Source of the DNA: Methanobacterium sp.
GTDB lineage: Archaea > Methanobacteriota > Methanobacteria > Methanobacteriales > Methanobacteriaceae
Direction: 5' to 3'
DNA: 64,000 nucleotides
Assembly: GCA_016222945.1 (NCBI GenBank)
Contig: JACRPY010000006.1
Coordinates: 186,001 to 250,000 of the forward strand
Shown here: piece by piece, positions 45,662 to 53,034 of the stretch
How positions within the stretch are numbered: the first letter of the stretch is position 1
How the letters are laid out: the number at the start of each line of letters is the position of its first letter
Program-made: the position numbers and the translations under genes
Notes under the pieces: model-generated
The model's input: the letters and a program-made list of their open reading frames with translations, nothing else
Databases searched by the model: none
Told to the model about the DNA's origin: nothing

Positions 45662-45937
45662 TTAATAAAGAATCCTAAAATCCCTGAATTCTCCAGTATA
45701 TTCAAGCCATTCAAGCTTTAGATCGGTAACTTTGGCATAAGAAGGCCCTCGACCCATAAAATCAATGAGTCCCTCTACATTGTCCATTTCGCCCTCAATC
45801 ATTGCGTCAACTCGTCCATCTGGGAGATTTCGAACCCAGCCATTAACACCATGTTTTTTGGCTTCATTTCTTGTTTTTCCGCGGAAGTATACGCCCTGAA
45901 CGCGGCCAGATACAATGACATGAGCTCTTGTTTTCAT
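45662..45937 (-). CDS. acyP: Acylphosphatase
   Basis: This small enzyme hydrolyses acyl phosphates. The 91-residue protein has the whole family signature: HVIVSGRVQGVYFRGKTRNE with the phosphate-binding Arg, and GVNGWVRNLPDGRVDAMIEG with the catalytic Asn. It stands alone on the minus strand, with the palindromic element just beyond its 3' end. Confidence 0.95.
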   Translation of the reverse strand: MKTRAHVIVSGRVQGVYFRGKTRNEAKKHGVNGWVRNLPDGRVDAMIEGEMDNVEGLIDFMGRGPSYAKVTDLKLEWLEYTGEFRDFRILY

Positions 45938-46245
45938 ATACTAACCATTTATATTACATTTAGATTTTGGTGTTAATTTATTTTAAGTTGAGAAAATAAA
46001 AATTGTAAAATATAAATTTTTATTTGGGTAATTGTATGATAAATTATTTTGCCATTTATTAAAAGAAGTAAAATATATATTATAATATTAAATATGGAGT
46101 ATATATCTCTCCAAATTATCATTAAACTCTATAAACATATTAAAAAACTATTTAAATTAATAAGTTTTTCTATTTGCAGGTGATAGTAAATAATATTATT
46201 ACGTTTATCAAAAGGAATCTTATAAAGCATAAGGGAGATGATTTT

Positions 46246-46539
46246 TTGGATAAACGTATAATTGCATTATTTGGTGTTTTAGTTTTAGCTGTATTTGTTA
46301 TGCCTAATCTTCAAAATGAGGTATCAACTACTTCAGAGGTAACTATAAATTCAATTAGTAAAATTACTGTTAATGCTGCATATAAGGGTAATTATGTTGG
46401 TAGTATCAACTCTAATGTTTATCACAAGTCTTATTGTAGATATGTAAAGAAAATAAAGTCTTACAATAAAATATATTTCAAAAGTAAGGCACAGGCTCGT
46501 ACATGTGGTTATAGGCCTTGTAAAGTCTGCAGACCATAA
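46246..46539 (+). CDS. Secreted or anchored protein with Ada-like Cys/His domain, TTG start
   Basis: TTG 46246 follows AAGGGAGATGATTT and gives 97 residues with an N-terminal hydrophobic segment (IIALFGVLVLAVFVMP) as signal or anchor. The in-frame ATG at 46174 would place charged residues before it and is less likely. The C-terminal half has the pattern YVGSINSNVYHKSYCRYVKK, then GYRPCKVCRP: one His and three Cys that could bind zinc, like the Ada metal-binding domain found in some extracellular nuclease-linked proteins. Function unknown. A paralogue follows. Confidence 0.7.
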   Translation: MDKRIIALFGVLVLAVFVMPNLQNEVSTTSEVTINSISKITVNAAYKGNYVGSINSNVYHKSYCRYVKKIKSYNKIYFKSKAQARTCGYRPCKVCRP

Positions 46540-46564
46540 TCCTATTTTTAAAAGGTGAAAAAAA

Positions 46565-46954
46565 ATGAAAAAATTAGGGTCTATTCTGATTATATTTTTG
46601 ATTTTGGGAGTTATTGGAATTTCAGGATGTTCTAATTCCGGCAGTGATTCAACAACTCCAACATATAATTATACAGATACGGCTATTCAAACAACAAATA
46701 ATAATACGTCCAGTTCTTCAAGCCCAAGTATTACTGATACCAATTCAAGTTCTGATAGTAAGAGTTCGACAAGTTTATCATCTTCAAGTGCAACTGGAAC
46801 ATTTGTGGGGAGCGTTAACTCAGATGTTTACCATTATCCATCATGTGCATCAGCAAAAAGAATTCATAGTGAAAATTTAATAACTTTCAACAGTGTTACA
46901 GAAGCAAAAAACGCAGGGTATCGTCCTTGTAAAACATGTCATCCGCCAGGATAA
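46565..46954 (+). CDS. Lipoprotein with Ada-like Cys/His domain, paralogue of the preceding gene
   Basis: This 129-residue protein has a signal peptide (KKLGSILIIFLILGVIG) ending in the lipobox ISGC, a Ser/Thr-rich linker of about 60 residues, and the same C-terminal module as its neighbour: FVGSVNSDVYHYPSCASAKR then GYRPCKTCHPPG. The 25-nt spacing carries AAAGGTGAAAAAA as binding site. The two copies probably arose by tandem duplication, one kept as a lipoprotein and one with a plain anchor. Confidence 0.75.
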   Translation: MKKLGSILIIFLILGVIGISGCSNSGSDSTTPTYNYTDTAIQTTNNNTSSSSSPSITDTNSSSDSKSSTSLSSSSATGTFVGSVNSDVYHYPSCASAKRIHSENLITFNSVTEAKNAGYRPCKTCHPPG

Positions 46955-47007
46955 TTATTTTAAGAAATCGAGGATTTAAAATATTATCTTTATCATTTAT
47001 AAAATGA

Positions 47008-47661
47008 TTAATAATTTATATATTTATTTTTAATTTTATTGAATTCCTCTTCAGTTATTATACCGTTGTCTAACAATTTCTTTGCTTTGTTAATTTCATC
47101 CATGGGGCTAATTTGCTTTTGTGTTGTATTATATTCATTAGCTTTTGATTTAACTCCCATAATTTTTTGTTGAATACCAGAAACAAATCTATTGCCCTCT
47201 TTTGGTGGGACATTTTTAATTTTAATTTTTCCTCCAGGAGTCATAATTGTAACATTACCCAAGACTAATCCTTTTTTACCATATCCTATGCTGATTATGT
47301 CTGCATATCTCACAAATTGCTCCCCTCTACTTCCTCTCATGAATATGCCTTTCCTATTAAACTTTAATCCTTCTTTTTCAGGAATTACAACTACATTACT
47401 GCGGGACTCTTTATCATATCCAGTTAAAGGAGCAATTATGTTTGCAACTCTTACAGATTTCTGTCTTTTTAATCCTTCTTTACGTAACCAATTGGGGTCT
47501 GATTTATATTTAGCTTTTTTAATGTTTATTTTTTTAGCTTCTTTTGAATCAACTTTATGTAGTATTTTACCGCATTCAGGGCAATATTGGCCTTCTTTAC
47601 CATTTTCAGTATTTTCACATTTCATATGTATACATTTCCATACCCATGTTTCAAACATCAT
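47008..47661 (-). CDS. Zinc-ribbon, PH-like and SHOCT domain protein
   Basis: This 217-residue protein starts from ATG 47661 after GAGAGGTGG. A longer frame to 47691 crosses that binding site, and a second ATG at 47658 is equally possible. It has an N-terminal CxxC pair (CPECGKIL), a bacterial PH-like domain (about 75-165, with GLKFNRKGIFMRGSRGEQFV) and a C-terminal SHOCT helix pair (MDEINKAKKLLDNGIITEEE). SHOCT proteins often act in oligomer or membrane assembly. The role is unknown. Confidence 0.72.
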   Translation of the reverse strand: MMFETWVWKCIHMKCENTENGKEGQYCPECGKILHKVDSKEAKKINIKKAKYKSDPNWLRKEGLKRQKSVRVANIIAPLTGYDKESRSNVVVIPEKEGLKFNRKGIFMRGSRGEQFVRYADIISIGYGKKGLVLGNVTIMTPGGKIKIKNVPPKEGNRFVSGIQQKIMGVKSKANEYNTTQKQISPMDEINKAKKLLDNGIITEEEFNKIKNKYINY

Positions 47662-47729
47662 ATCCACCTCTCTTCTACAAAACATTATCAAATTGATGAT
47701 TTATTTGTAAAATGGTTTATTTATCGCAT

Positions 47730-48461
47730 TTATTTCGCGATTTTTTTAATAATTTCTTTCATTTCATCTAGTTCAGATTGGATTTTATCTAGTTTTTTGT
47801 TAACATTGTCCAATCTAGCATCTTTTGTACTTTTAACAAATCTTGAGGCAATTGTAGCTGTTAAAAAGCTTATAAATCCTATTCCTGTTATCATTATTAA
47901 AAATCCAATTAAACGCCCATGAAAAGTTGTAGGGGTGATGTCTCCATAACCTACTGTCGTTACTGTTACTAACAAATACCAAAATGCATCGTCAAAGCTA
48001 TTCACGTCATCATTTATGCTAAATTCAAAAAAGAAAAATAGAGTTGTACTTGTCAATAATATAATTAGCACGATTAATAGTCCATAATCAATTTTGGTTT
48101 TATGTAAAAACTCTAAAAAATGTCGGATCTCTTTCTTGAAGAGGGCTAAAATCCGTATAATTCTTATCAATCGGAAATATCTAAAAATAGTACTGATGGG
48201 CCCTACCAAAATCTCGGGAATCATTCCTATAATGTCAGTCCAATTATGAAGTAGGAATTTTTTTTTATCATCAGATTTCCATAAACGATATATAAATTCA
48301 GGAATTAAAATCAAAACTACAATTAAATCAAAATATACAATTAATGTATAAATATTAGGGTCTACATTAAAAAAGGCGATTAAAGTTAATAAAATTATAT
48401 CAGTGAGAATTAAAATAAGGATAATGCCCTCAATTAAAAAACTTAACTCTTTTTTCATCAT
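47730..48461 (-). CDS. Voltage-gated-type potassium channel
   Basis: This 243-residue six-segment channel has an S4-like helix with regularly spaced arginines (RYFRLIRIIRILALFKK, about 94-110), the pore with selectivity filter TVGYGD preceded by FWYLLVTVT, and a C-terminal coiled coil (LDNVNKKLDKIQSELDEMKE) for tetramer assembly. No RCK/TrkA regulatory domain is attached. It would carry K+ across the membrane. Confidence 0.92.
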   Translation of the reverse strand: MMKKELSFLIEGIILILILTDIILLTLIAFFNVDPNIYTLIVYFDLIVVLILIPEFIYRLWKSDDKKKFLLHNWTDIIGMIPEILVGPISTIFRYFRLIRIIRILALFKKEIRHFLEFLHKTKIDYGLLIVLIILLTSTTLFFFFEFSINDDVNSFDDAFWYLLVTVTTVGYGDITPTTFHGRLIGFLIMITGIGFISFLTATIASRFVKSTKDARLDNVNKKLDKIQSELDEMKEIIKKIAK

Positions 48462-48581
48462 TTCACCGGATTTTAAGTATAATAAATATATATTTTTAAT
48501 TAGTAATATTTAGTTATTTATATTTTAATTATATAAAAAAGAACTTTAGAGTTGTAATTTATTATTTTTTCTTTAAGCTCA

Positions 48582-49112
48582 ATGCAGCCTGAATCTCGTC
48601 CAGTTTTAACTGGAATTCTTTTCTATCTTAATGAATTATCTCTTTTTAAAGAGGATTTAAGGGAACTTAAAATGGAAGTTGAAGATAAAAGTACAGATAT
48701 AATGCCATCTACAAATGACTTAAATAACTTGCTTAAATGGAACTATAAATCCAAGGCACCTAATCTAAAGCCTGCAAAATCTGTGATTTTGCGGCCACAA
48801 AAACATAGCTAAAGAAAATGCTTCGCATTTTCTGTGCATCAAAAACGTAGTTTTTGATAGTTTTTGTTGGCATTTAAAAATGAGAGGTCTATACGTATTC
48901 TTCAAGTAGAAAATGAACAAATTGAAACTTCTTTAGATGAATTTGATAAGGTTGTAGCTGAAATTGAAAACAGTGTTGTATGTGAAGTTAATGGTCACAG
49001 AATAAAGTCTTCATGGAATCCTAATCCAGATAAAAGAACTTGTGATGCCTGTGATTTTATAAATTTCTGTACTAAGCCTGAAACAACTAAAAATTCGCTT
49101 ACAGTTCCATAA
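48582..49112 (+). pseudogene. Remnant of a nuclease-like gene, interrupted by a palindromic element
   Basis: Two pieces share one frame. The 5' piece (48582-about 48770) reads PVLTGILFYLNELSLFKED and the 3' piece (48871-49112) reads NERSIRILQVENEQIETSLD, ending with the Cys pair CDACDFINFC. The palindromic element between them brings stop codons (TAA after KHS). The 3' piece resembles the C-terminus of PD-(D/E)XK helicase-nucleases with an Fe-S Cys cluster, a tentative match. No intact start or upstream domain is present. A second copy of the 3' piece lies at 50,259. Confidence 0.6.
48771..48870 (+). repeat. Compound palindromic element inside the pseudogene
   Basis: Perfect hairpins lie at 48774-48792 (GCAAAATC, loop TGT, GATTTTGC), 48813-48833 (AGAAAATGC, loop TTC) and 48838-48858 (ATCAAAAAC, loop GTA). 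The linker after the first hairpin is GGCCAC. It lies between two parts of one reading frame and introduces stop codons, so it entered a coding sequence, or a dying one. Confidence 0.65.
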
Positions 49113-49133
49113 AATTGTAAAAAGAACAGTTAT

Positions 49134-49754
49134 TCAAATCCATATTTTATTTAGACTGTATTTCACTTGTTTTTCATCAAATAATTCTATTATCTCATCT
49201 GTCTTTCCAGCTTCGATCATAAATGTTGCTCTTCCCATTTTTTTACCGTATTTTGAAACAATTCCTTCCCTTTCACTTGTGTATTTTTTACCTTTGTGCT
49301 CTGTTTTAATCTTGTAACCATAAAGTTGCCTTTTAACAAACATTTTGTCTTTTTGTGGTATTTCTCCATAACTATAAGATATAAAAGCTGCAGGTTTTAG
49401 GAAATCTTTTTGGCCTAAAATTAATTCTGGTTTACAATAGAGAGTAATACCATCTTTAACTACTTCCCAGAGGAAATCTGAATCTATTGATTCGCCTTTG
49501 TTAAAGAATACGAATGAAAATGGATTTTGAAGGTTATATTTATTTTCGATTTTAATTGCAATTTTTTGAGTTTCATGTCCTTCTTCTCCTATTTCAGGAT
49601 TCTTACCTTGTAAATTAAACATTAAAAAAATGTCAATATCACTTTTTTTATGTATTTCATTCTTTACTGCTGAACCAAAAAGAATAACTGCTTCAATACC
49701 CTTTATGTCTTTCAAATTTCGTGCTAATTCATATGCAGCGTCTTTAACGCTCAT
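49134..49754 (-). CDS. MNT-type nucleotidyltransferase (likely antitoxin partner)
   Basis: This 206-residue protein of the DNA polymerase beta-like nucleotidyltransferase group starts from ATG 49754 (SVKDAAYELARNLKD). The active-site pattern is ILFGSAVKNEIHKKSDIDIF: GS, then DxD after ten residues. Such proteins pair with HEPN toxins and inactivate them by adding nucleotides to a Tyr. The ATG overlaps the end of the upstream HEPN-like gene by 11 nt, an operon. The longer frame to 49775 lies inside that gene and lacks a good binding site. Confidence 0.85.
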   Translation of the reverse strand: MSVKDAAYELARNLKDIKGIEAVILFGSAVKNEIHKKSDIDIFLMFNLQGKNPEIGEEGHETQKIAIKIENKYNLQNPFSFVFFNKGESIDSDFLWEVVKDGITLYCKPELILGQKDFLKPAAFISYSYGEIPQKDKMFVKRQLYGYKIKTEHKGKKYTSEREGIVSKYGKKMGRATFMIEAGKTDEIIELFDEKQVKYSLNKIWI

Positions 49755-50088
49755 AAGCCCACCGAGTAATATCATTTAATACTTCAAGGACTTTAGATAT
49801 TGTTTCTCCATTACCTTTACCACCATACCAACGTCCCATTCTGATAGTATCCAGTTCTCCAAATGCAATTGCCATGTCTTCTTCGTTTCTTTCTCTTAAG
49901 AATTTTTGGAGTCCTGTATGTATATCTTTATGTGTACCAAATCTTTTTTCACATCCGTAAGAGAGATAATGCATTGAACATCCATAAACTAATTCTACTA
50001 TTGAGCCTACATCTCCTTCTTCTGATATGAGTAAATCTATACTCTTTTTGATGTTTTCTGCTCTTTTAATGTGAGATTCTGCTTTCAT
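49744..50088 (-). CDS. HEPN-like small protein (likely toxin partner of the MNT gene)
   Basis: This 114-residue all-helical protein starts from ATG 50088 (KAESHIKRAENIKKSIDLLI) behind AAGTGGT. A GTG at 50097 lies inside that site. It has HEPN-like size and helix pattern, and GCEKRFGTHKDIHTG could provide the Arg/His pair, although the spacing does not match the strict R-x4-6-H motif. Placement upstream of, and overlapping, the nucleotidyltransferase is the main argument. Two inverted repeats lie just upstream. Confidence 0.65.
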   Translation of the reverse strand: MKAESHIKRAENIKKSIDLLISEEGDVGSIVELVYGCSMHYLSYGCEKRFGTHKDIHTGLQKFLRERNEEDMAIAFGELDTIRMGRWYGGKGNGETISKVLEVLNDITRWAYER

Positions 50089-50097
50089 AAAAACCAC

Positions 50098-50118
50098 TTC
50101 TGTTATACATATACAGAA
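50098..50118 (+). promoter_or_regulatory. Operator-like inverted repeat 1 of the HEPN/MNT operon
   Basis: TTCTGT (50098-50103) and ACAGAA (50113-50118) are inverted around a 9-nt TATACATAT-like centre, 10 nt upstream of the HEPN-like ATG. A related site lies about 65 nt further upstream. This fits autoregulation by the MNT/HEPN complex. Confidence 0.5.
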
Positions 50119-50162
50119 TTACTACTATATTTACTTTTCTGTTAATATATAACTGTAAAATA

Positions 50163-50185
50163 ATTCTGTTATGAAAGTACAGAAT
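50163..50185 (+). promoter_or_regulatory. Operator-like inverted repeat 2 of the HEPN/MNT operon
   Basis: ATTCTGT (50163-50169) and ACAGAAT (50179-50185) form 7-bp arms around 9 nt. A further half-site, ATTCTGTAAC, lies near 50,204-50,213. The minus-strand TATA-like stretch TTATATATT lies between this site and repeat 1, so the promoter is bracketed by the two sites. Confidence 0.5.
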
Positions 50186-50258
50186 TTATGAAATACATCT
50201 TATTCTGTAACTATATAACATAAAAAGCTTTTAAAGAAAAACTTCTTGGGCTTAGTAA

Positions 50259-50500
50259 CATTTAAAAATGAACGTTCTATACGTATTCTTCAAGTAGAAA
50301 ATGAACAAATTGAAACTTCTTTAGATGAATTTGATAAGGTTGTAGCTGAAATTGAAAACAGTGTTGTATGTGAAGTTAATGGAAGAGGAATAAAGTCTTC
50401 ATGGAATCCTAATCCAGATAAAAGAACTTGTGATGCTTGTGATTTTGTAAATTTCTGCACTAAACCGGAAACAACTAAAAATTCCCTTACAGTACCTTAA
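50259..50500 (+). pseudogene. Second copy of the nuclease-like gene 3' end
   Basis: These 242 nt match 48871-49112 without any gap. By eye 16 positions differ, about 93% identity. The frame is intact and ends at the same stop (KNSLTVP), with CDACDFVNFC conserved, but there is no upstream part of the gene. The unit 48871-49112 and this copy bracket the HEPN/MNT pair as direct repeats 1,388 nt apart. Confidence 0.7.
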
Positions 50501-50873
50501 AAATAAAAAATTATTCATTTTAACGAGTTAAAATATTATTGCAACGATTTGATAACTGACTTTATTTATGGGCTACTTTATCGCCATATTTTGATCTTTT
50601 GCGCCATGATCTACATTATTTTGATTTTATACATCACAGAAATTATGCACCATTTTATGCACCATTTTTTATAGGGATTATAAAATATGAAAATTCAATT
50701 TTTGTCTCACTTACGTCTCATTATATAAATTTTTGTCTCACTGATGAATACTCTAAATTTCATATAAAAATTCCTTAATAAGTTGATTAATCTATTTTTC
50801 AAGCTTTTTATATTCTTGAAATATTAAGTTTTGCCATTTATATTGATAACTAATAAAGTTACTTACATAAAAA
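50501..50873. other. Gene-free spacer with small repeats
   Basis: No gene is seen in these 373 nt. There is an 8-bp palindrome (ATTTTAAC/GTTAAAAT, 50517-50534), two tandem copies of ATGCACCATTTT (50645-50668), and two TTTTTGTCTCACT copies with an intervening GTCTCA near 50,699-50,743. The short spacing and lack of spacers rule out a CRISPR array. It may be decayed mobile or regulatory DNA. Confidence 0.45.
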
Positions 50874-51113
50874 TTAGTCATAACAAGCTAAAAGTTTATC
50901 TGTGGGTGTTAAAAGCCGACTTTTTAGATCCTGAAAAACCCAACCGTCTTTGATCAGTCTATCTTCAATATCAAGGAGAATGTCTTCTTCATCTTCGTTG
51001 ATGATGTCGCCTAACTGGTCTCTAAAAATAATTGTAAACATTCCTGCATCTTTTGTGGATTTTAATATTTCATATGCAGCTTTAATTTCTTTATCTTCTA
51101 AAATTATTGACAT
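50874..51113 (-). CDS. Small acidic protein downstream of the CARF regulator, function unknown
   Basis: This 79-residue protein starts from ATG 51113 (SIILEDKEIKAAYEILKSTK) after GTGGTGG. The GTG at 51122 is part of that site. It is rich in Asp, Glu and Ile with the segment GDIINEDEEDILLDIEDRLI, and has no membrane segment or Cys cluster. It follows the CARF-winged-helix gene on the same strand by about 35 nt, so the two are probably co-transcribed. No family is recognised. Confidence 0.6.
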   Translation of the reverse strand: MSIILEDKEIKAAYEILKSTKDAGMFTIIFRDQLGDIINEDEEDILLDIEDRLIKDGWVFQDLKSRLLTPTDKLLACYD

Positions 51114-51147
51114 TTCCACCACAATATTGTGATAAATGATATTTTAG

Positions 51148-51741
51148 TTAGATAATGGCTAATTTCCCTGCAGTTGTTATTTCCAGTTTTTCTCTGTCTA
51201 TAAATCCCATATCTCTTAGTTCTCTAAGATGATTGTAGGTCATGCCTCTGCTGATTCCTATTTTATCTGAAAGGTCTTTTACTGAAATACCGTCGTTTTC
51301 CAATTCTTCTAATATCCTTCTTTTTGTTTTTGAAATTCCAAAATTAAGGATAGGTAGTTCAATAACGTTTTTGTCTTCTTCTGTAACGTAAACAATTTTT
51401 TTAACCATTTCATGCCTTGCATAACATCCAAAAAGAGCACCTAAAGCTTGAGGCTTCCTTCCTCCGCTGATATTAACGATAATTTCGTTTCCTTCACTGT
51501 GTTCATGTTCAATCACATCAACTGTGTCTTTAGCTATGGTTAAAACATCGTAAAGCGCGGTTTCATTGGATTCTATTTTTAATACTTGTCCAATAGTTTC
51601 ATTAAGCATTCTTACAGCTTCAGATTGCTTGCTATCTGGTTCTTTGTCCATTAATAAAACTATTTTTTTAGGTGAAAAATGTGTGATGCAGAACATTACA
51701 GGTTCTAGTGAGTATATTGTTGATATTAAGGTATTTGTCAT
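51148..51741 (-). CDS. CARF-winged-helix regulator (Csa3-like)
   Basis: This 197-residue protein has an N-terminal Rossmann-like CARF domain (LISTIYSLEPVMFCITHFSP, then IIVNISGGRKPQALGALFGC with the ligand-binding loop) and a C-terminal winged helix (ISVKDLSDKIGISRGMTYNH). CARF domains sense cyclic oligoadenylates made by type III CRISPR complexes, and Csa3 proteins regulate CRISPR loci. No cas gene or CRISPR array lies in this window. The start is uncertain among 51741, 51744 and 51759; 51741 has the best-spaced GTGAT. Confidence 0.82.
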   Translation of the reverse strand: MTNTLISTIYSLEPVMFCITHFSPKKIVLLMDKEPDSKQSEAVRMLNETIGQVLKIESNETALYDVLTIAKDTVDVIEHEHSEGNEIIVNISGGRKPQALGALFGCYARHEMVKKIVYVTEEDKNVIELPILNFGISKTKRRILEELENDGISVKDLSDKIGISRGMTYNHLRELRDMGFIDREKLEITTAGKLAII

Positions 51742-52033
51742 CATATCACAGTATAGCATTAAACATTGAGTTAGATGCCTTTTATATTAATTAATCCTAT
51801 ATTTTAACCCTTAATATACTTTTCCTCAAAAATTATACTTATATTATGTAATATTTAGTTTTTATTAGTATAAATAGATATATATACATAAAATATACAT
51901 ATAGTTTTATTTAAATATTCATTTTATATTTATTTTATTATAATAATTATATCATTCAATAGTAAACATATACATTTATATAATAGTTCTTACTAATTAC
52001 ATAATTGGACTCAAATTTAAGGGAGGGAATTTA

Positions 52034-52369
52034 ATTGAAGTAAACAATCTAAGCAAATATTTTTGTCACAGAATACCTGAAAGAACATTTAAAATCAAAA
52101 ATACATATTTTCCAGTATGTTCAAGATGTACTGGAATTTATATTGGTGCTTTTTCGTATTTTGCATTTGTTTACTTTGTCTACATCCAATACTCAATGGA
52201 AACAGTACTAATTGCAATAACACTGATAATTCCAACATTTTTAGATGGAATCACACAATTTTTAGGATATAGGGAAAGTAACAATCCTCTAAGATTTACA
52301 ACTGGAGTCTTAGCAGGAATTGGAATAGGAATTTTATTTAAAGCTTTGAAATGGACAATAGTAAGTTAA
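52034..52369 (+). CDS. DUF2085 membrane protein, apparent AUU start
   Basis: An open frame of 111 residues has no ATG, GTG or TTG near its beginning. With ATT 52034 as start it reads EVNNLSKYFCHRIPERTFKI and then FPVCSRCTGIYIG, the DUF2085 signature (CHRxPERxF and CxRCxG), followed by two or three hydrophobic helices. GGGAGGG at 52021-52027 is well placed for ATT. The nearest TTG (52035) is out of frame and meets a stop at once. Function unknown. An error in the sequence is the other explanation. Confidence 0.75.
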   Translation: MEVNNLSKYFCHRIPERTFKIKNTYFPVCSRCTGIYIGAFSYFAFVYFVYIQYSMETVLIAITLIIPTFLDGITQFLGYRESNNPLRFTTGVLAGIGIGILFKALKWTIVS

Positions 52370-52382
52370 AAGGAGGCGTAAT

Positions 52383-52886
52383 ATGTCAGATGAAGAAGGA
52401 ATAAATGAAAAAACAAGTTGGTGGAGTAAGCAAAGCTCTGGAGTTAAAGCTGCAATAGGTATTGTTGGAATTTGTTGTTTAGGGTTGATATTAATAGTTG
52501 GATTTGGTGCGATGGCTTCTCCAGATAAAACAACATCCACAGCTAATCAATCAACAACACAGACAACTACAACTAGTCAATCATCAACACCGGCAGCCCC
52601 AGCAGCACCAACACCTCAAATAGTTACAATTAGTCAATTATATGGTAACAGTATACCTGCAGGAACACTTGTAAAAGTAACGGGGACTGTTTCACAATCA
52701 GATGGCTATAATTTAAGGATTCGAAACGATGATTACAAAGATATAATGGTTACAGGAAGCGGTTTAACTGCATATGAAGACCAAAAGATCACTATAATTG
52801 GAACATATGAGGGGCCAACAACATACACCACAGTAATGGGTGGTGAAAGAACAGTACCATCTATAAAAGACGCTAAGATAGCATAG
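52383..52886 (+). CDS. Membrane-anchored OB-fold-like protein
   Basis: This 167-residue protein has a cytoplasmic start, one transmembrane helix (about 25-45, AAIGIVGICCLGLILIVGFG), a Thr/Ser/Pro/Ala-rich linker (about 50-78) and a C-terminal beta domain (IPAGTLVKVTGTVSQSDGYN, then DQKITIIGTYEGP) like the tRNA_anti/OB-fold modules found outside cells. It follows the DUF2085 gene by 13 nt with AAAGGAGGCG as binding site, so both are probably one operon. The ligand is unknown. Confidence 0.65.
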   Translation: MSDEEGINEKTSWWSKQSSGVKAAIGIVGICCLGLILIVGFGAMASPDKTTSTANQSTTQTTTTSQSSTPAAPAAPTPQIVTISQLYGNSIPAGTLVKVTGTVSQSDGYNLRIRNDDYKDIMVTGSGLTAYEDQKITIIGTYEGPTTYTTVMGGERTVPSIKDAKIA

Positions 52887-53034
52887 AGGATCTATAAAAC
52901 TAGATAGAAAAGAGGTTTTTAATAACCTCACAATTCCTATTTTTTTTAAATTAGCTTTAAATGAATTATTCATTTGCTAAAATATAATAACAATCATCTC
53001 TAGAATAATATACAAACTATAGTTAGGAATTAAA

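Noticed and set aside
48582..48812. Intact 76-residue gene
   Set aside because: Its last part is read through the palindromic element, and the same frame resumes after it as part of a longer decayed gene.
50645..50743. Short tandem copies (ATGCACCATTTT, TTTTTGTCTCACT) near the CARF gene as a possible CRISPR array
   Set aside because: Units are 12-13 nt, only two or three copies, directly adjacent or irregularly spaced, with no spacers of equal length. This is not a CRISPR array.
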